A stretch of 64,000 bases of DNA from Cobetia marina (GTDB lineage Bacteria; Pseudomonadota; Gammaproteobacteria; Pseudomonadales; Halomonadaceae). The stretch is taken from the NCBI RefSeq assembly GCF_001720485.1, contig NZ_CP017114.1, forward strand, positions 1,798,001-1,862,000, given 5' to 3'. A program made the position numbers and the translations under genes. The notes under the pieces are model-generated. The model was given only the letters and a program-made list of their open reading frames with translations. It was not told the DNA's origin and searched no databases. This document shows, one piece after another, positions 37,448 through 45,687 of the stretch. Positions within the stretch are counted from its first letter, which is position 1. Each line of letters opens with the position of its first letter.

Positions 37448-38605
37448 TTACTGGCTGTCGGCCAGTGCGGCGGTGTAGCTCGGGTCGAAGCGCAGCATCA
37501 CGTTGCCCTCATTGCCGACGATGCCGGCAGGCGTCTCGATGCCGATGAAGCCGGCATCCGGCGCGCCTTCGCCCAGCAGCCCCTGCGCGAAGCTGAAGTC
37601 GGCGATGTGCTGCATGGTGTCCTTGAGGCTCGGCGCATTGAAGGCGGCCACGGCCTCGGCGGGGGTGTAGTACATGTGGGTCGCGGCCAGCTGGGACTGA
37701 TAGCCGGCGAGGTCGGTGCCGGCGGCATCGGCCATCTGGGAGAGCGCGGCTTCATCGCCAGCCTTCATCTTCTCCATCACCTCATACCAGGCGCCGACCA
37801 GCGCATGGCCGAAGTCCGGGTTGTCCTTCAGCGTCTGGGTATTGACGACCATCAGATCGAGAATCTCGCCGGGGATGTCGCTGGAGTTGAAGACTTCGGT
37901 ATAGCCGGGCATGTCCTTGAGGGTGGCCAGCTGCGGATTCCAGGTGACCACGGCCTGGGTATCCGGGTTGCTGGCCAGCGCCACGATATCGGCATCGCCG
38001 GTATTGGTGGTGGTGAGGTCGCGCTCGCTCATGCCGACGCTGTCCAGCGCACGTGCCAACAGGTAGTGGGAGACACTGAACTGCACCAGATTGACCTCAC
38101 GGTCCTTCAGGGACTCGATGGAATCGCCGTCGCGCACCATCACGCCGTCATTGCCATCGGAGTAGTCGCCCAGAATCAGCGCGGTGGAATCGACGCTGCT
38201 GGCGGCAGGGAGGGTGAGGGCGTCCATGTTGGTCATGGCGCAGCCATCGACATTGCCGGAGGTGTACTGATTGATGGACTCGACGTAATCGTTGACCTGC
38301 ACCACATCGATATTGATGTCGTACTTCTTGGCCCACTTGTCGACGATACCCTGGGTATCCGCGTATTCCCACGGCATCCAGCCGGCATATACCGACCAGC
38401 ACACGCTGAAGGAATTCTGCGCCATGGCCTGCGGGCTCAGCGATGCGCCAAGCAGCAGCGCGCCGGCCAGCGCGGCATGTCGGGAGGTCTTGCTGGATAC
38501 GGCGGATACCGCAGGGGAATCAGATGCGACAGCAGCGGATGGCGCCTGAGCGCAGGCATCCGAGAGGGAAGTCGTAGACGGGGAAAGGCGAGTGGGCTGG
38601 GTCAT
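37448..38605 (-). CDS. ABC transporter substrate-binding protein of the guanidine operon
   Basis: The 385-residue periplasmic binding protein has an unusually long N-terminal region (about 65 residues). A hydrophobic ALAGALLLGASL and an AMAQ cleavage site near residue 62 follow. The mature part begins with FSVCWSVYAGWMPWEYA, similar to binding proteins often annotated as urea ABC transporter, putative. It is the first gene after the guanidine riboswitch. GGAG precedes the ATG. Confidence 0.87.
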   Translation of the reverse strand: MTQPTRLSPSTTSLSDACAQAPSAAVASDSPAVSAVSSKTSRHAALAGALLLGASLSPQAMAQNSFSVCWSVYAGWMPWEYADTQGIVDKWAKKYDINIDVVQVNDYVESINQYTSGNVDGCAMTNMDALTLPAASSVDSTALILGDYSDGNDGVMVRDGDSIESLKDREVNLVQFSVSHYLLARALDSVGMSERDLTTTNTGDADIVALASNPDTQAVVTWNPQLATLKDMPGYTEVFNSSDIPGEILDLMVVNTQTLKDNPDFGHALVGAWYEVMEKMKAGDEAALSQMADAAGTDLAGYQSQLAATHMYYTPAEAVAAFNAPSLKDTMQHIADFSFAQGLLGEGAPDAGFIGIETPAGIVGNEGNVMLRFDPSYTAALADSQ

Positions 38606-38623
38606 TGTCGTTATCTCCGGCGG

Positions 38624-38661
38624 AAAAAGTGAGAGGCGCCGACCTTTTCAGGCGTTGCGTC
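38624..38661 (-). terminator. Riboswitch expression-platform terminator
   Basis: In RNA sense, GAGACGC.AACGCC can pair with GGCGCCTCTC across a short loop, followed by ACTTTTT, about 20 bases before the binding-protein ATG. The 5' strand of this stem overlaps the 3' end of the aptamer (GGGAGA). Ligand-bound aptamer and terminator are therefore mutually exclusive, giving an ON switch. Confidence 0.6.
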
Positions 38662-38756
38662 TCCCGGGCTTTTGTCCCGCCGTGTAACCCCCAGCTTGGA
38701 GGTCGAGTGCTCTCGGACCAGTCGTGACGGCTATCAGCCAGTCACCGGAACCCTAG
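38660..38756 (-). promoter_or_regulatory. Guanidine-I (ykkC) riboswitch aptamer
   Basis: On the minus strand the sequence shows the conserved ykkC blocks in order: CTAGGGTTCCGG, then GGTCCGAGAG, then ACACGGCGGGACAAAAGCCC followed by GGGAGA. These match the known aptamer core, which senses free guanidine. It precedes the transporter-deiminase-carboxylase-hydrolase operon by about 55 bases. Confidence 0.93.
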
Positions 38757-39108
38757 CGCTCCATTGGTGTAGATTTTCGATTGTTGTATGCCTATCGGTG
38801 CCTCGCTGAATGTTTAGCAGAAAGCGTGCCACATTATGACTCTTGCATAATGCTCTTGGGGTTAAGGTGGGCTGAAAATTCACGGGATTGGTTTTGAATA
38901 GTATTTTTGCTTCATTTTGGTGCGCGCAATAGCCTATATGCACCTTTGTAATTGGTTGATGTGAATATTTTAGATGGCTGCTTTAGTCTATATTGCAAGT
39001 GACGCATGATCGTATTTTAATATTGCTGTAAGTTAATATCGGCTGAGTTTTAGATTGTTAAAACATATGATAGCTATTTTTAAATTTTTATGGTCTCAAG
39101 GAAGAGTA
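38757..39108. other. AT-rich divergent promoter region
   Basis: About 350 bases between the riboswitch and the receiver gene. Composition drops steeply to AT-rich from about 38870, marking the edge of the acquired two-gene block. Promoters for both directions must lie here. No convincing gene is seen. Confidence 0.5.
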
Positions 39109-39750
39109 ATGTTTAATATCTTTTGGGGTAAAGGTAAGAAAGAATTTTCATATATTGAGCCAGATGTTGCAGTGAGAAAAACAAAAACTAAAATATTGTT
39201 TATTGACGATCAGCTTCCACCTGTGATCCCTGTGTTGAAAAGCTACGGGTGGATAAATGTACATCTTCAAGAAGATACTAATAACCTTGATGAACCATTA
39301 GTAAGTGAGGCTCATATAATATTTGTAGATATACAGGGCGTAGGTAAGGCATTAAAGTTTGAGAATGAGGGTTTAGGCTTAGTCTCAGCATTAAAAGAAA
39401 AATATCCTGAAAAAAAAGTGGTTGTATACTCGGCTGAATCCGAAGGTGATCGTTTTGCTGAAGAGTTAGAAATAGCTGATAAGCGTATAAACAAGACTGT
39501 TGTTCCATATCGATACGTCACGTTAATTGAAGAATATTCTAAAGAAATATTTACATTAGACTATTGTGTATCATGTATGAGAAGCTCTCTTGAAAAAGAA
39601 TTTAATATCAAGCTCAGTAAAGATGAGGTAATAAAGAACTTGCAGGCCGTACATAGAAAGGGAGGCTATTCCCAAACTAATTTTTCTAAGGTTTTCAATA
39701 TTGGGAACGCGGGTAGCATAGCAACAATAGCTGGCTTATTTTTACAATAA
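39109..39750 (+). CDS. Receiver-domain protein with unknown C-terminal domain, AT-rich
   Basis: The 213-residue protein has a response-regulator receiver fold: an acidic pair Asp33-Asp34 (KILFIDDQ), phospho-acceptor candidate Asp74 (IIFVDIQG), a downstream VVVYSAE and a Lys-x-x-x-Pro near the end of the domain. The C-terminal part (about residues 135-213) is not a recognised DNA-binding domain and ends in a Gly/Ala-rich hydrophobic stretch. The ATG at 39109 follows a strong AAGGAAGAG; upstream in-frame TTG/ATG codons lack this. It is followed 12 bases later by a kinase gene. Base composition is foreign. Confidence 0.72.
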   Translation: MFNIFWGKGKKEFSYIEPDVAVRKTKTKILFIDDQLPPVIPVLKSYGWINVHLQEDTNNLDEPLVSEAHIIFVDIQGVGKALKFENEGLGLVSALKEKYPEKKVVVYSAESEGDRFAEELEIADKRINKTVVPYRYVTLIEEYSKEIFTLDYCVSCMRSSLEKEFNIKLSKDEVIKNLQAVHRKGGYSQTNFSKVFNIGNAGSIATIAGLFLQ

Positions 39751-39762
39751 AAAGGATTCTCA

Positions 39763-40797
39763 ATGGATGTTGTTTATAGAATAGAGCGCGGCACTGAGGT
39801 AGTGGATAAAACTATTGCTGGATGTAGTAATTGCCTTGAGACTTCATCAAACAATATAAATAAATTAACATGTCCGTTGTTTGACGATAAAAGAATACAG
39901 AAAAAAGAACTAATTGATGATGGTGGAGTTGTTTTTTTATGCACTAATAAGAATGCTAAATCTAATAATAGATTTAGGGAGTTTTTTTCTGTTTATGTTG
40001 ATGCTTTAGTTTCCTCATCTGAAGAATTAATAATTGCACGAAGAAGGGATAGAGATAACTTTAAATTGCATTTGCATAATTTGATAAATCTTAATTCTCT
40101 ATCTGTGCTAAGAATTTATGAGAATTTCAGCGAAGAAGTCTTCATGGACAGCTCTCGTGATGAAATTATTGCTAGCATTAAAAGTGTAATTCATAATGAT
40201 GACGAAAAGATAGCAAAACTTATTATTTATCTTCTTAAAATTGAGACTCTTAAGAAGTCAGAAATTCTTGTTTACAATAAAATTTTTAATAAAGATAAGC
40301 CAGATCCATTCCAGTTCTCTATTCATAAAGTCGTGATGCTAGTGATGAATATCTTCTTGGAAGATTTCAAGGACAAAGAGGTATACGTGGCTCTTGGAGA
40401 GTGTTATGAAGTAATATATGCAGATTTTGATGTCGTTGCTGCTGCGCTCACTCATATATTTCATAATGCACAAAAATATATATTGCCGAAATCTAAGATG
40501 GACATTTCCTTCCAGAAGGTAGATGGTTTTTTAGAAGTGACTTTTAGAATGACTAGCTTAAGAGTAAAAGAAGACGAAAGAATACGCATTTTTGAGAAAG
40601 ATTATTCAGGTGTTGAAGCTACTAAACTAAATCGTAATGGAACGGGGCTTGGACTTTGGATAGTTAAGGAGCTTTTGAAAACTATGGATGGGAAAATAGA
40701 ATTTAAAAGTAATGTTAGACCAGAAAATAAAAGAACTCAGCTAGGCGTTAAATATGAAGTCAACGAATTTAAGTTGAGCTTTACTACAGCTAAGTGA
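39763..40797 (+). CDS. Histidine-kinase-like protein with Cys-rich N-terminus, AT-rich
   Basis: The 344-residue protein ends in an HATPase_c-like domain: N-box IFHNAQKY near residue 234 and G2 box GTGLGLWIVKELL near 292. The usual D-x-G-x-G (G1) is not obvious. A candidate phospho-His lies in LHLHNLINLNS near residue 105. The N-terminus has three Cys (21, 24, 37) in C-x-x-C...C form, suggesting metal or redox sensing. No membrane segments are visible, so it is cytoplasmic. It forms a two-gene operon with the receiver protein; target unknown. Confidence 0.75.
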   Translation: MDVVYRIERGTEVVDKTIAGCSNCLETSSNNINKLTCPLFDDKRIQKKELIDDGGVVFLCTNKNAKSNNRFREFFSVYVDALVSSSEELIIARRRDRDNFKLHLHNLINLNSLSVLRIYENFSEEVFMDSSRDEIIASIKSVIHNDDEKIAKLIIYLLKIETLKKSEILVYNKIFNKDKPDPFQFSIHKVVMLVMNIFLEDFKDKEVYVALGECYEVIYADFDVVAAALTHIFHNAQKYILPKSKMDISFQKVDGFLEVTFRMTSLRVKEDERIRIFEKDYSGVEATKLNRNGTGLGLWIVKELLKTMDGKIEFKSNVRPENKRTQLGVKYEVNEFKLSFTTAK

Positions 40798-41235
40798 TTG
40801 TTTTTGGCTGAACAGTATTGATGATATATTTAATCTATTATTAAGTCTCCTGCTTGTGAATACTAACAGCAATTCGCACAACACCCGTCAGCTGGTTAGC
40901 CGGGTCATCAGGTAGATTGCTCAGGAATCTACTGGATGATTTAGCTTTGAATGGGATTTATGACGCTGGCCTTTGGCCGGCGTCTTCGTGTCTTGAGCTG
41001 CTTCTATTTCTGCCTTATCGAGCGTTCTCGATAGAGCGCGCGGCTTTCCCAAGGGGTTGCCATTGCTGTGGCTCATGGTTGCGTGATCCGGCGCGTCGGT
41101 TCGTTGTGCCTCTCACCAAAGTCTTATACTTTGGTGGTGCTTTATTAGCACATACAAAAACAACGGCTTGCTCCCGATTTCCCGTGTGGCTTCACACAAG
41201 GTAAAAGGGCAGCAGCGATAGATAAAGGACACACG
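40798..41235. other. Spacer with hairpins between kinase and aminotransferase fragment
   Basis: This 438-base spacer has no supported gene. It holds a GC hairpin (GACGCTGGCC/GGCCGGCGTC around 40959-40983) and a perfect inverted repeat TATCGAG-CGTT-CTCGATA (41016-41033). Near 41117 the sequence AAAGTCTTATA is shared with the region 60 bases upstream of the intact aminotransferase gene, consistent with a duplicated promoter. Confidence 0.5.
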
Positions 41236-41397
41236 ATGACAGACGTAGTCGAGAAGGATCTGCAGGAGTCTTCTGTGGTTCAGGCGGTTGAGAAAGGCTT
41301 TCCCTCATCGCGTTCGCGTCGTGGTGTCCTGGCATGAGTGGGGCGGCAATTGCCGGGGCGGCGTTGGGTCGGTACCTGCCGGGGATTCCCAGTGTTT
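41236..41397 (+). pseudogene. 5' remnant of a Tat-signal aminotransferase gene
   Basis: ATG-ACA-GAC opens a frame encoding MTDVVEKD, continuing to SSRSRRGVLA and then TGA. Shifting frame, the sequence continues as MSGAAIAGAALGRYLPGIPS before a stop. This closely mirrors the N-terminus of the intact protein at 48375 (MTDVSEAV; SRRGFLGMSGAALAGAALGQ; FLPGIP). So it is a degenerate duplicate of the Tat leader, lacking the catalytic part. It lies at the opposite end of the siderophore operon. Confidence 0.8.
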
Positions 41398-41519
41398 AGC
41401 TGTTGAAGTGTCGCTTGTAGCTGCTGCACTCAAGTTCCGGCCAATGGACTTGTTTGGCCTGCCCCCTTCTACAGGGGGCAGGTCACTTTTCTTTGCCCGC
41501 GAGCATTACGACTGAATTT

Positions 41520-42329
41520 TCAGTATGTCTTGGCTTTCATCCCATGACGCCCGACGGGCACCATCATCGGCTTGCCGGTGACGGGGTCCGACGTGATGTG
41601 GCTTTCCAGCCCGAACACCTCCTTGACCATCTCGCGTGTGAGTACCTGCTCGGGCGGGCCACTGGCATGAATCTGGCCGTCTGACATGGCGATCAGCACA
41701 TCCGCGTAACGTGCGGCCAGGTTCAGTTCATGCAGCACCATCACGATGGTGGTGCCGCGAGCGTGGTTGAGGTCCGTCAGCAGGTCGAGCACTTCCACCT
41801 GATGATTGATGTCGAGGAAGGTGGTGGGCTCATCCAGCAGCAGAATGTCCGTCTGCTGGGCGAGCGCCATGGCAATCCAGACACGCTGACGCTGTCCGCC
41901 GGAGAGTTCATCCACCGCGCGTTCGGCGAGTGCGGCGGTGTCGGTGGCGTTGAGGGCTGCCAGCACCGCGGTGTCATCGTCACGCGTCCAGCGCTGGAAC
42001 AGCCCTTGATGCGGGTGACGCCCTCGGCTGACAAGATCCAGCACCGTGATGCCTTCCGGGGCGATCGGTGACTGGGACAGCAGCCCCAGCTGGCGGGCCA
42101 GTTGGCGTGCCGGCAGGCGGTGGATCGATTTGCCATCCAGCAGCACCTCGCCCCGCGAGGGAGGCAGCAGGCGCGAGAGCGTGCGCAGCAGGGTGGATTT
42201 GCCGCAGGCATTGGCGCCGACGATCACGGTGATCTCGCCCGGAGCGATGTCGAGGTCTATCGACTCGAGCACCGGCCGCTCGGCATAGCCTGCCGTCAGG
42301 CCATTCACGCACAGGGAAGGGTGGGTCAT
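41520..42329 (-). CDS. Iron-siderophore ABC transporter ATPase (FecE/FhuC type)
   Basis: The 269-residue ATPase has Walker A GANACGKST (residues about 38-46), the LSGGQRQR signature near 143 and LLLDEPTTFLD. The family imports Fe(III)-siderophores or cobalamin. Start overlaps the permease stop by 4 bases. It is the last gene of the receptor-led operon. Confidence 0.9.
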   Translation of the reverse strand: MTHPSLCVNGLTAGYAERPVLESIDLDIAPGEITVIVGANACGKSTLLRTLSRLLPPSRGEVLLDGKSIHRLPARQLARQLGLLSQSPIAPEGITVLDLVSRGRHPHQGLFQRWTRDDDTAVLAALNATDTAALAERAVDELSGGQRQRVWIAMALAQQTDILLLDEPTTFLDINHQVEVLDLLTDLNHARGTTIVMVLHELNLAARYADVLIAMSDGQIHASGPPEQVLTREMVKEVFGLESHITSDPVTGKPMMVPVGRHGMKAKTY

Positions 42330-43483
42330 GAGGAAACGACTCGCTGAGATGACGGGCGGTGAGGAGCGGAGGAGGAAGATGGCGGCGTCGGCTGCCTGCC
42401 GCGTCGTTGTCTGCGCCCTGAGGGGCCGGGCCCCTGATGTTCCCGCATCAGCAGCAACAGCAGCACCGGTGCGCCCAGCACGCCTGTCACCACGCCCACC
42501 GGATAGCGCGCAGGCAGCAGGAACTGGCCGATGAAGTCGGCGACCAGCATCAACAATGCCCCGATCAGGGCGGCCGGGATCAGCATGGAGCCGCGCCGCC
42601 GGAACAGGCGCGTCGCGATGGGCTCGCTGACGAAGGCGACGAAGGCCACCGGGCCGACCACCGCCGTGGCGCAGGCGACCAGCCCGACCGCCGAGAGAAT
42701 GATGATGAAGCGCGTGAGCGAGAGCCGCACGCCGAGACCGCTGGCCATGTCATCGCCCATGCGCATGACGTCCAGATGCCGACTCATCATCAGCAGCAAG
42801 CTGCCCAGCAGGCCCAGTGCCACGGCAAGTGGTGGTAGCTGACTCAGGGTGATGCTGTTGAGGCTGCCGGTCATCCAGCGCAGCGCTTCCTGCAATGACC
42901 AGCTGGGCGCCTGCGTCAGCAGATACGCGGTGATGCTCTGCAGCATGGCGCCCAGTCCGATACCGACCAGTATCAGCCGTGCCCCGGCCACCCCCTTTCG
43001 CCAGGAGAGGGTGTAGATCAGCAGCGCCACGCCAAGCGAGGCGGCAATCGCCAGCAATGACACCAGCGTGCCGCTCAGTGACAGCATCACGATGGCGAAT
43101 ACCGCCGCCGTGCTGGCGCCGGCACTGATGCCGATGATGTCCGGACTGGCCAGCGGATTGCGCAGCATGGCCTGGAAGGCGGCGCCGCCCAGTCCGAAGC
43201 AGCAGCCCGCGAGAATCGCGACCAGCGCACGCGGCAGGCGCAGCTCGGTGATGATGAAGCTGGCCCCCGGCACGTTCTCGCCCAGCAGTACCTGAAGCAC
43301 CGTGAGTGGGGGAATGAAGCGCTGTCCCTGCATCAGGACCAGGCTGAAGACGGCGAGCACTACGGCCAGCAATCCCCAGAGGGTGAGGCGGCGCTGGCGC
43401 TGTCGGGCACGCCGCAGGCGCGTCAGGGTGGCACGCGAGGTGGGATGAATCGCAGACGAGGCGTCAGGCAGGAGAGGGCTCAC
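42326..43483 (-). CDS. Iron-siderophore ABC permease (FecCD family), second subunit
   Basis: The 385-residue FecCD permease has about 9-10 membrane helices. Its motifs include ELRLPRALVAILAGCCFGLGGAAFQAMLRNPLASPDIIGISAGAS. The GTG at 43483 overlaps the upstream permease stop (GTGA) and has AAGGTG ahead; a much longer frame upstream lies in the other permease gene. C-terminal tail is Ser/Pro/Arg-rich. Confidence 0.87.
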   Translation of the reverse strand: MSPLLPDASSAIHPTSRATLTRLRRARQRQRRLTLWGLLAVVLAVFSLVLMQGQRFIPPLTVLQVLLGENVPGASFIITELRLPRALVAILAGCCFGLGGAAFQAMLRNPLASPDIIGISAGASTAAVFAIVMLSLSGTLVSLLAIAASLGVALLIYTLSWRKGVAGARLILVGIGLGAMLQSITAYLLTQAPSWSLQEALRWMTGSLNSITLSQLPPLAVALGLLGSLLLMMSRHLDVMRMGDDMASGLGVRLSLTRFIIILSAVGLVACATAVVGPVAFVAFVSEPIATRLFRRRGSMLIPAALIGALLMLVADFIGQFLLPARYPVGVVTGVLGAPVLLLLLMREHQGPGPSGRRQRRGRQPTPPSSSSAPHRPSSQRVVSS

Positions 43484-44532
43484 AGTGATTTCACCTTGTG
43501 GCGACGGACGATCCAGATGAAGAACGGTGCGCCGACCAGCGCCGTCATGATGCCCACGTCCAGTTCGGCGGGGCGTGCGATCAGACGTCCGAGAATGTCC
43601 GCCGAGGTCAGCAGCAGGGCACCAGCCAGCGCCGAGAGCGGCAGAATCCAGCGGTAATCGCTGCCCACCATCAGGCGGCAGACATGCGGCACCACCAGCC
43701 CGACGAAGGCGATGGGGCCACATACCGCGGTGATGCCACCACATAGCAGAATCGCGCCCAGTGCCGCCATCACCCGCACCCGCGCCACGCGTTCGCCCAG
43801 CCCGCTGGCCATGTCATCGCCGAGCGCCAGCAGGTTGAGTCGGCGCGCCGAGAGCCCGCAGATCAGCAGGCCGCTGAGCAGGAAGGGCAGCGCCGGGGTG
43901 ATCTGTGCTCAGGTCGCGCCGCCGACACCGCCGATCAACCAGGACTGGATCAGCCCGCCGATGTCGGCGCGCGGCAGGATGATGGCCGTGCTCAGAGAGC
44001 TCAGCGCCGCGGAGATGACGGCCCCGGAGAGTGCCAGGCGCAGCGGGGTCGCCCCGCCACGCCCGAGACTGGCGATCAGATAGACCACCACGGCGCTCAG
44101 CCCCGCCCCGAGAATGGCCAGCCACAGATAGTCGCTGGCCTGCTGGATGCCGAACCAGGCGATGCCGATCACCACGGCGAGCGCCGCTCCGGCATTGACG
44201 CCGAGCAGCCCCGGGTCTGCCAGCGGGTTGCGGGTCAGGCCCTGCATCACGGCGCCCGACACGCCCAGCGCCGCCCCGGCCAGCATGGCCAGCAGGGTGC
44301 GCGGCAGGCGGCTGGCCACGGCGGCCTCGGCCATCGAATCCAGCGAGCCGTCCAGCAGCCCCGTGATGTCGGCCCAGTGGGTTACGCGCGCACCGAAGGC
44401 CACCGACAGGGCGAGGCTTGCACACAGCGCCAGCAATAGCAGCAGGGTGCCCAGCCAGCGCCGCTGACGGCTGGCCGACAGCGGCGTGAGATCACTCGCC
44501 CTTGCGGGCGGCGACGGACAGCTGGTCAACAT
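43480..44532 (-). pseudogene. Iron-siderophore ABC permease (FecCD family) with in-frame TGA
   Basis: One continuous frame of 351 codons encodes a FecCD permease (GLTRNPLADPGLLGVNAGAAL; ADILGRLIARPAELDVGI). It is interrupted by a TGA at 43909-43911, between GVGGAT and AQITPALPFLL. Relatives commonly have Trp at about this position, so TGG to TGA is the simplest change. The reading frame is otherwise intact on both sides, suggesting a recent mutation, a base-call error or readthrough. Overlaps the binding-protein gene end by about 40 bases. Confidence 0.8.
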
Positions 44533-45556
44533 AGTCGTCGAGTACCCAGGGAATCGAGAGAGGTGTGGGGTTGGCGGCAGTGCCCATCGGGCCGTTCTCC
44601 AGCAGCACCACGGCGTCCTGCTGGATGGCGGGCAGGCGGGAGGTCAGCAGATGCTCGTTGAGGCGGTCGATCAGCGGCTGGCCACCGTAGGTCAGCACGA
44701 TATCGACATCGGCCAGCTCATCGAGGCGCTCGGCGCTGATCTGACCGGCAAAGCGACCCTCGACGGCGGTCTCGCTGACGAATGGCGGCGAGACCATGCC
44801 CAGCTCGTGGAAGAAGCGCACTCGGGCATCGTTGTCGTTGTAGAAGGCGATGCGGCTCAGATTGGTGGGGTCGATGTGGCTGATCACGATGATCGACTTG
44901 CCCTGGATCTCGGGATGATCCGCGATGTTCTCGGCGATCCGGGCCTCGAGACGCTCGATCAGCGCCTCACCCTCGGTGGCCATGCCCATGCCGGCACTGT
45001 CGTGGCGGATCATGTCGCGCCAGCTGGAGGACCAGCGCGGCCCCGGACGTGCCACCACCGGCGCGATCTTGCTCAGTGTCTGATAGTCGGCCTCGCTCAT
45101 GCCGGAATAGGCCGCCAGGATGACGTCCGGCTGGCTGGCGGCCACCGCTTCGAAATCGATGCCATCGCCCTCGTCGAACAGCGTGTACTCGCCGGCGTCA
45201 AGCTCCTCCAGGCGCGCCTTGACCCACGGCATCATGCCGTCATCGTCGTCATCCCCGAAGGCCTGGCGCGGAAAGCCCACCGGTACCACGCCGAGTGCCA
45301 GCGGCACCTCATGATTGGCCCAGGCGACGGTGGCGATGCGCTGCGGCTTTTCCTCGATGACCGTCGTGCCGAAGGCGTGCTGGAGGGTGGTCGGGTAGTG
45401 CTGGGCGTGCCCTGCCGCTGGTGAGGCGTCAGACGCGGATACCGTGGAGGGGGTGTCAGCGTGAGATGTCGCTGATGCCTGTGCCTGGGCGGCAGGCACG
45501 AGACTGGCGGCCATGATGGCCAGGCCAATGGCGCAGGAAAGTCGTGTGAGTCGCAA
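44492..45556 (-). CDS. Iron-siderophore ABC substrate-binding protein
   Basis: The 354-residue class III periplasmic binding protein has a signal peptide (cleavage after AQA, about residue 26) and a Ser/Thr-rich linker. The FecB/FhuD fold follows: QRIATVAWANHEVPLALGV, then PDVILAAYSGMSEADYQTL. An Asp-rich loop (DDDDDG near residue 103) stands out. It brings ferric siderophore to the FecCD permease pair encoded downstream. Confidence 0.88.
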   Translation of the reverse strand: MRLTRLSCAIGLAIMAASLVPAAQAQASATSHADTPSTVSASDASPAAGHAQHYPTTLQHAFGTTVIEEKPQRIATVAWANHEVPLALGVVPVGFPRQAFGDDDDDGMMPWVKARLEELDAGEYTLFDEGDGIDFEAVAASQPDVILAAYSGMSEADYQTLSKIAPVVARPGPRWSSSWRDMIRHDSAGMGMATEGEALIERLEARIAENIADHPEIQGKSIIVISHIDPTNLSRIAFYNDNDARVRFFHELGMVSPPFVSETAVEGRFAGQISAERLDELADVDIVLTYGGQPLIDRLNEHLLTSRLPAIQQDAVVLLENGPMGTAANPTPLSIPWVLDDYVDQLSVAARKGE

Positions 45557-45620
45557 GGGAGAATCCTTTTTTCAATCGGGTCGCGGATGACAGCCCCTAC
45601 ATCGTGAGGGGCTGTCCAGA

Positions 45621-45667
45621 GGAAAGGCTGGCCATCGGAAAGGCTGGCCATCGGAAAGGCTGGCCAT
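45621..45667. repeat. Three tandem 16-bp repeats
   Basis: GGAAAGGCTGGCCATC is repeated three times, the last copy ending in G, in the spacer between receptor and binding-protein genes. No hairpin-plus-T-tract terminator is visible here. Confidence 0.9.
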
Positions 45668-45687
45668 GAGAAATGACGCGCCTGTCC

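Noticed and set aside
38734..38943. 69-codon minus-strand frame upstream of the guanidine operon
   Set aside because: Overlaps the conserved riboswitch aptamer and lacks coding character.
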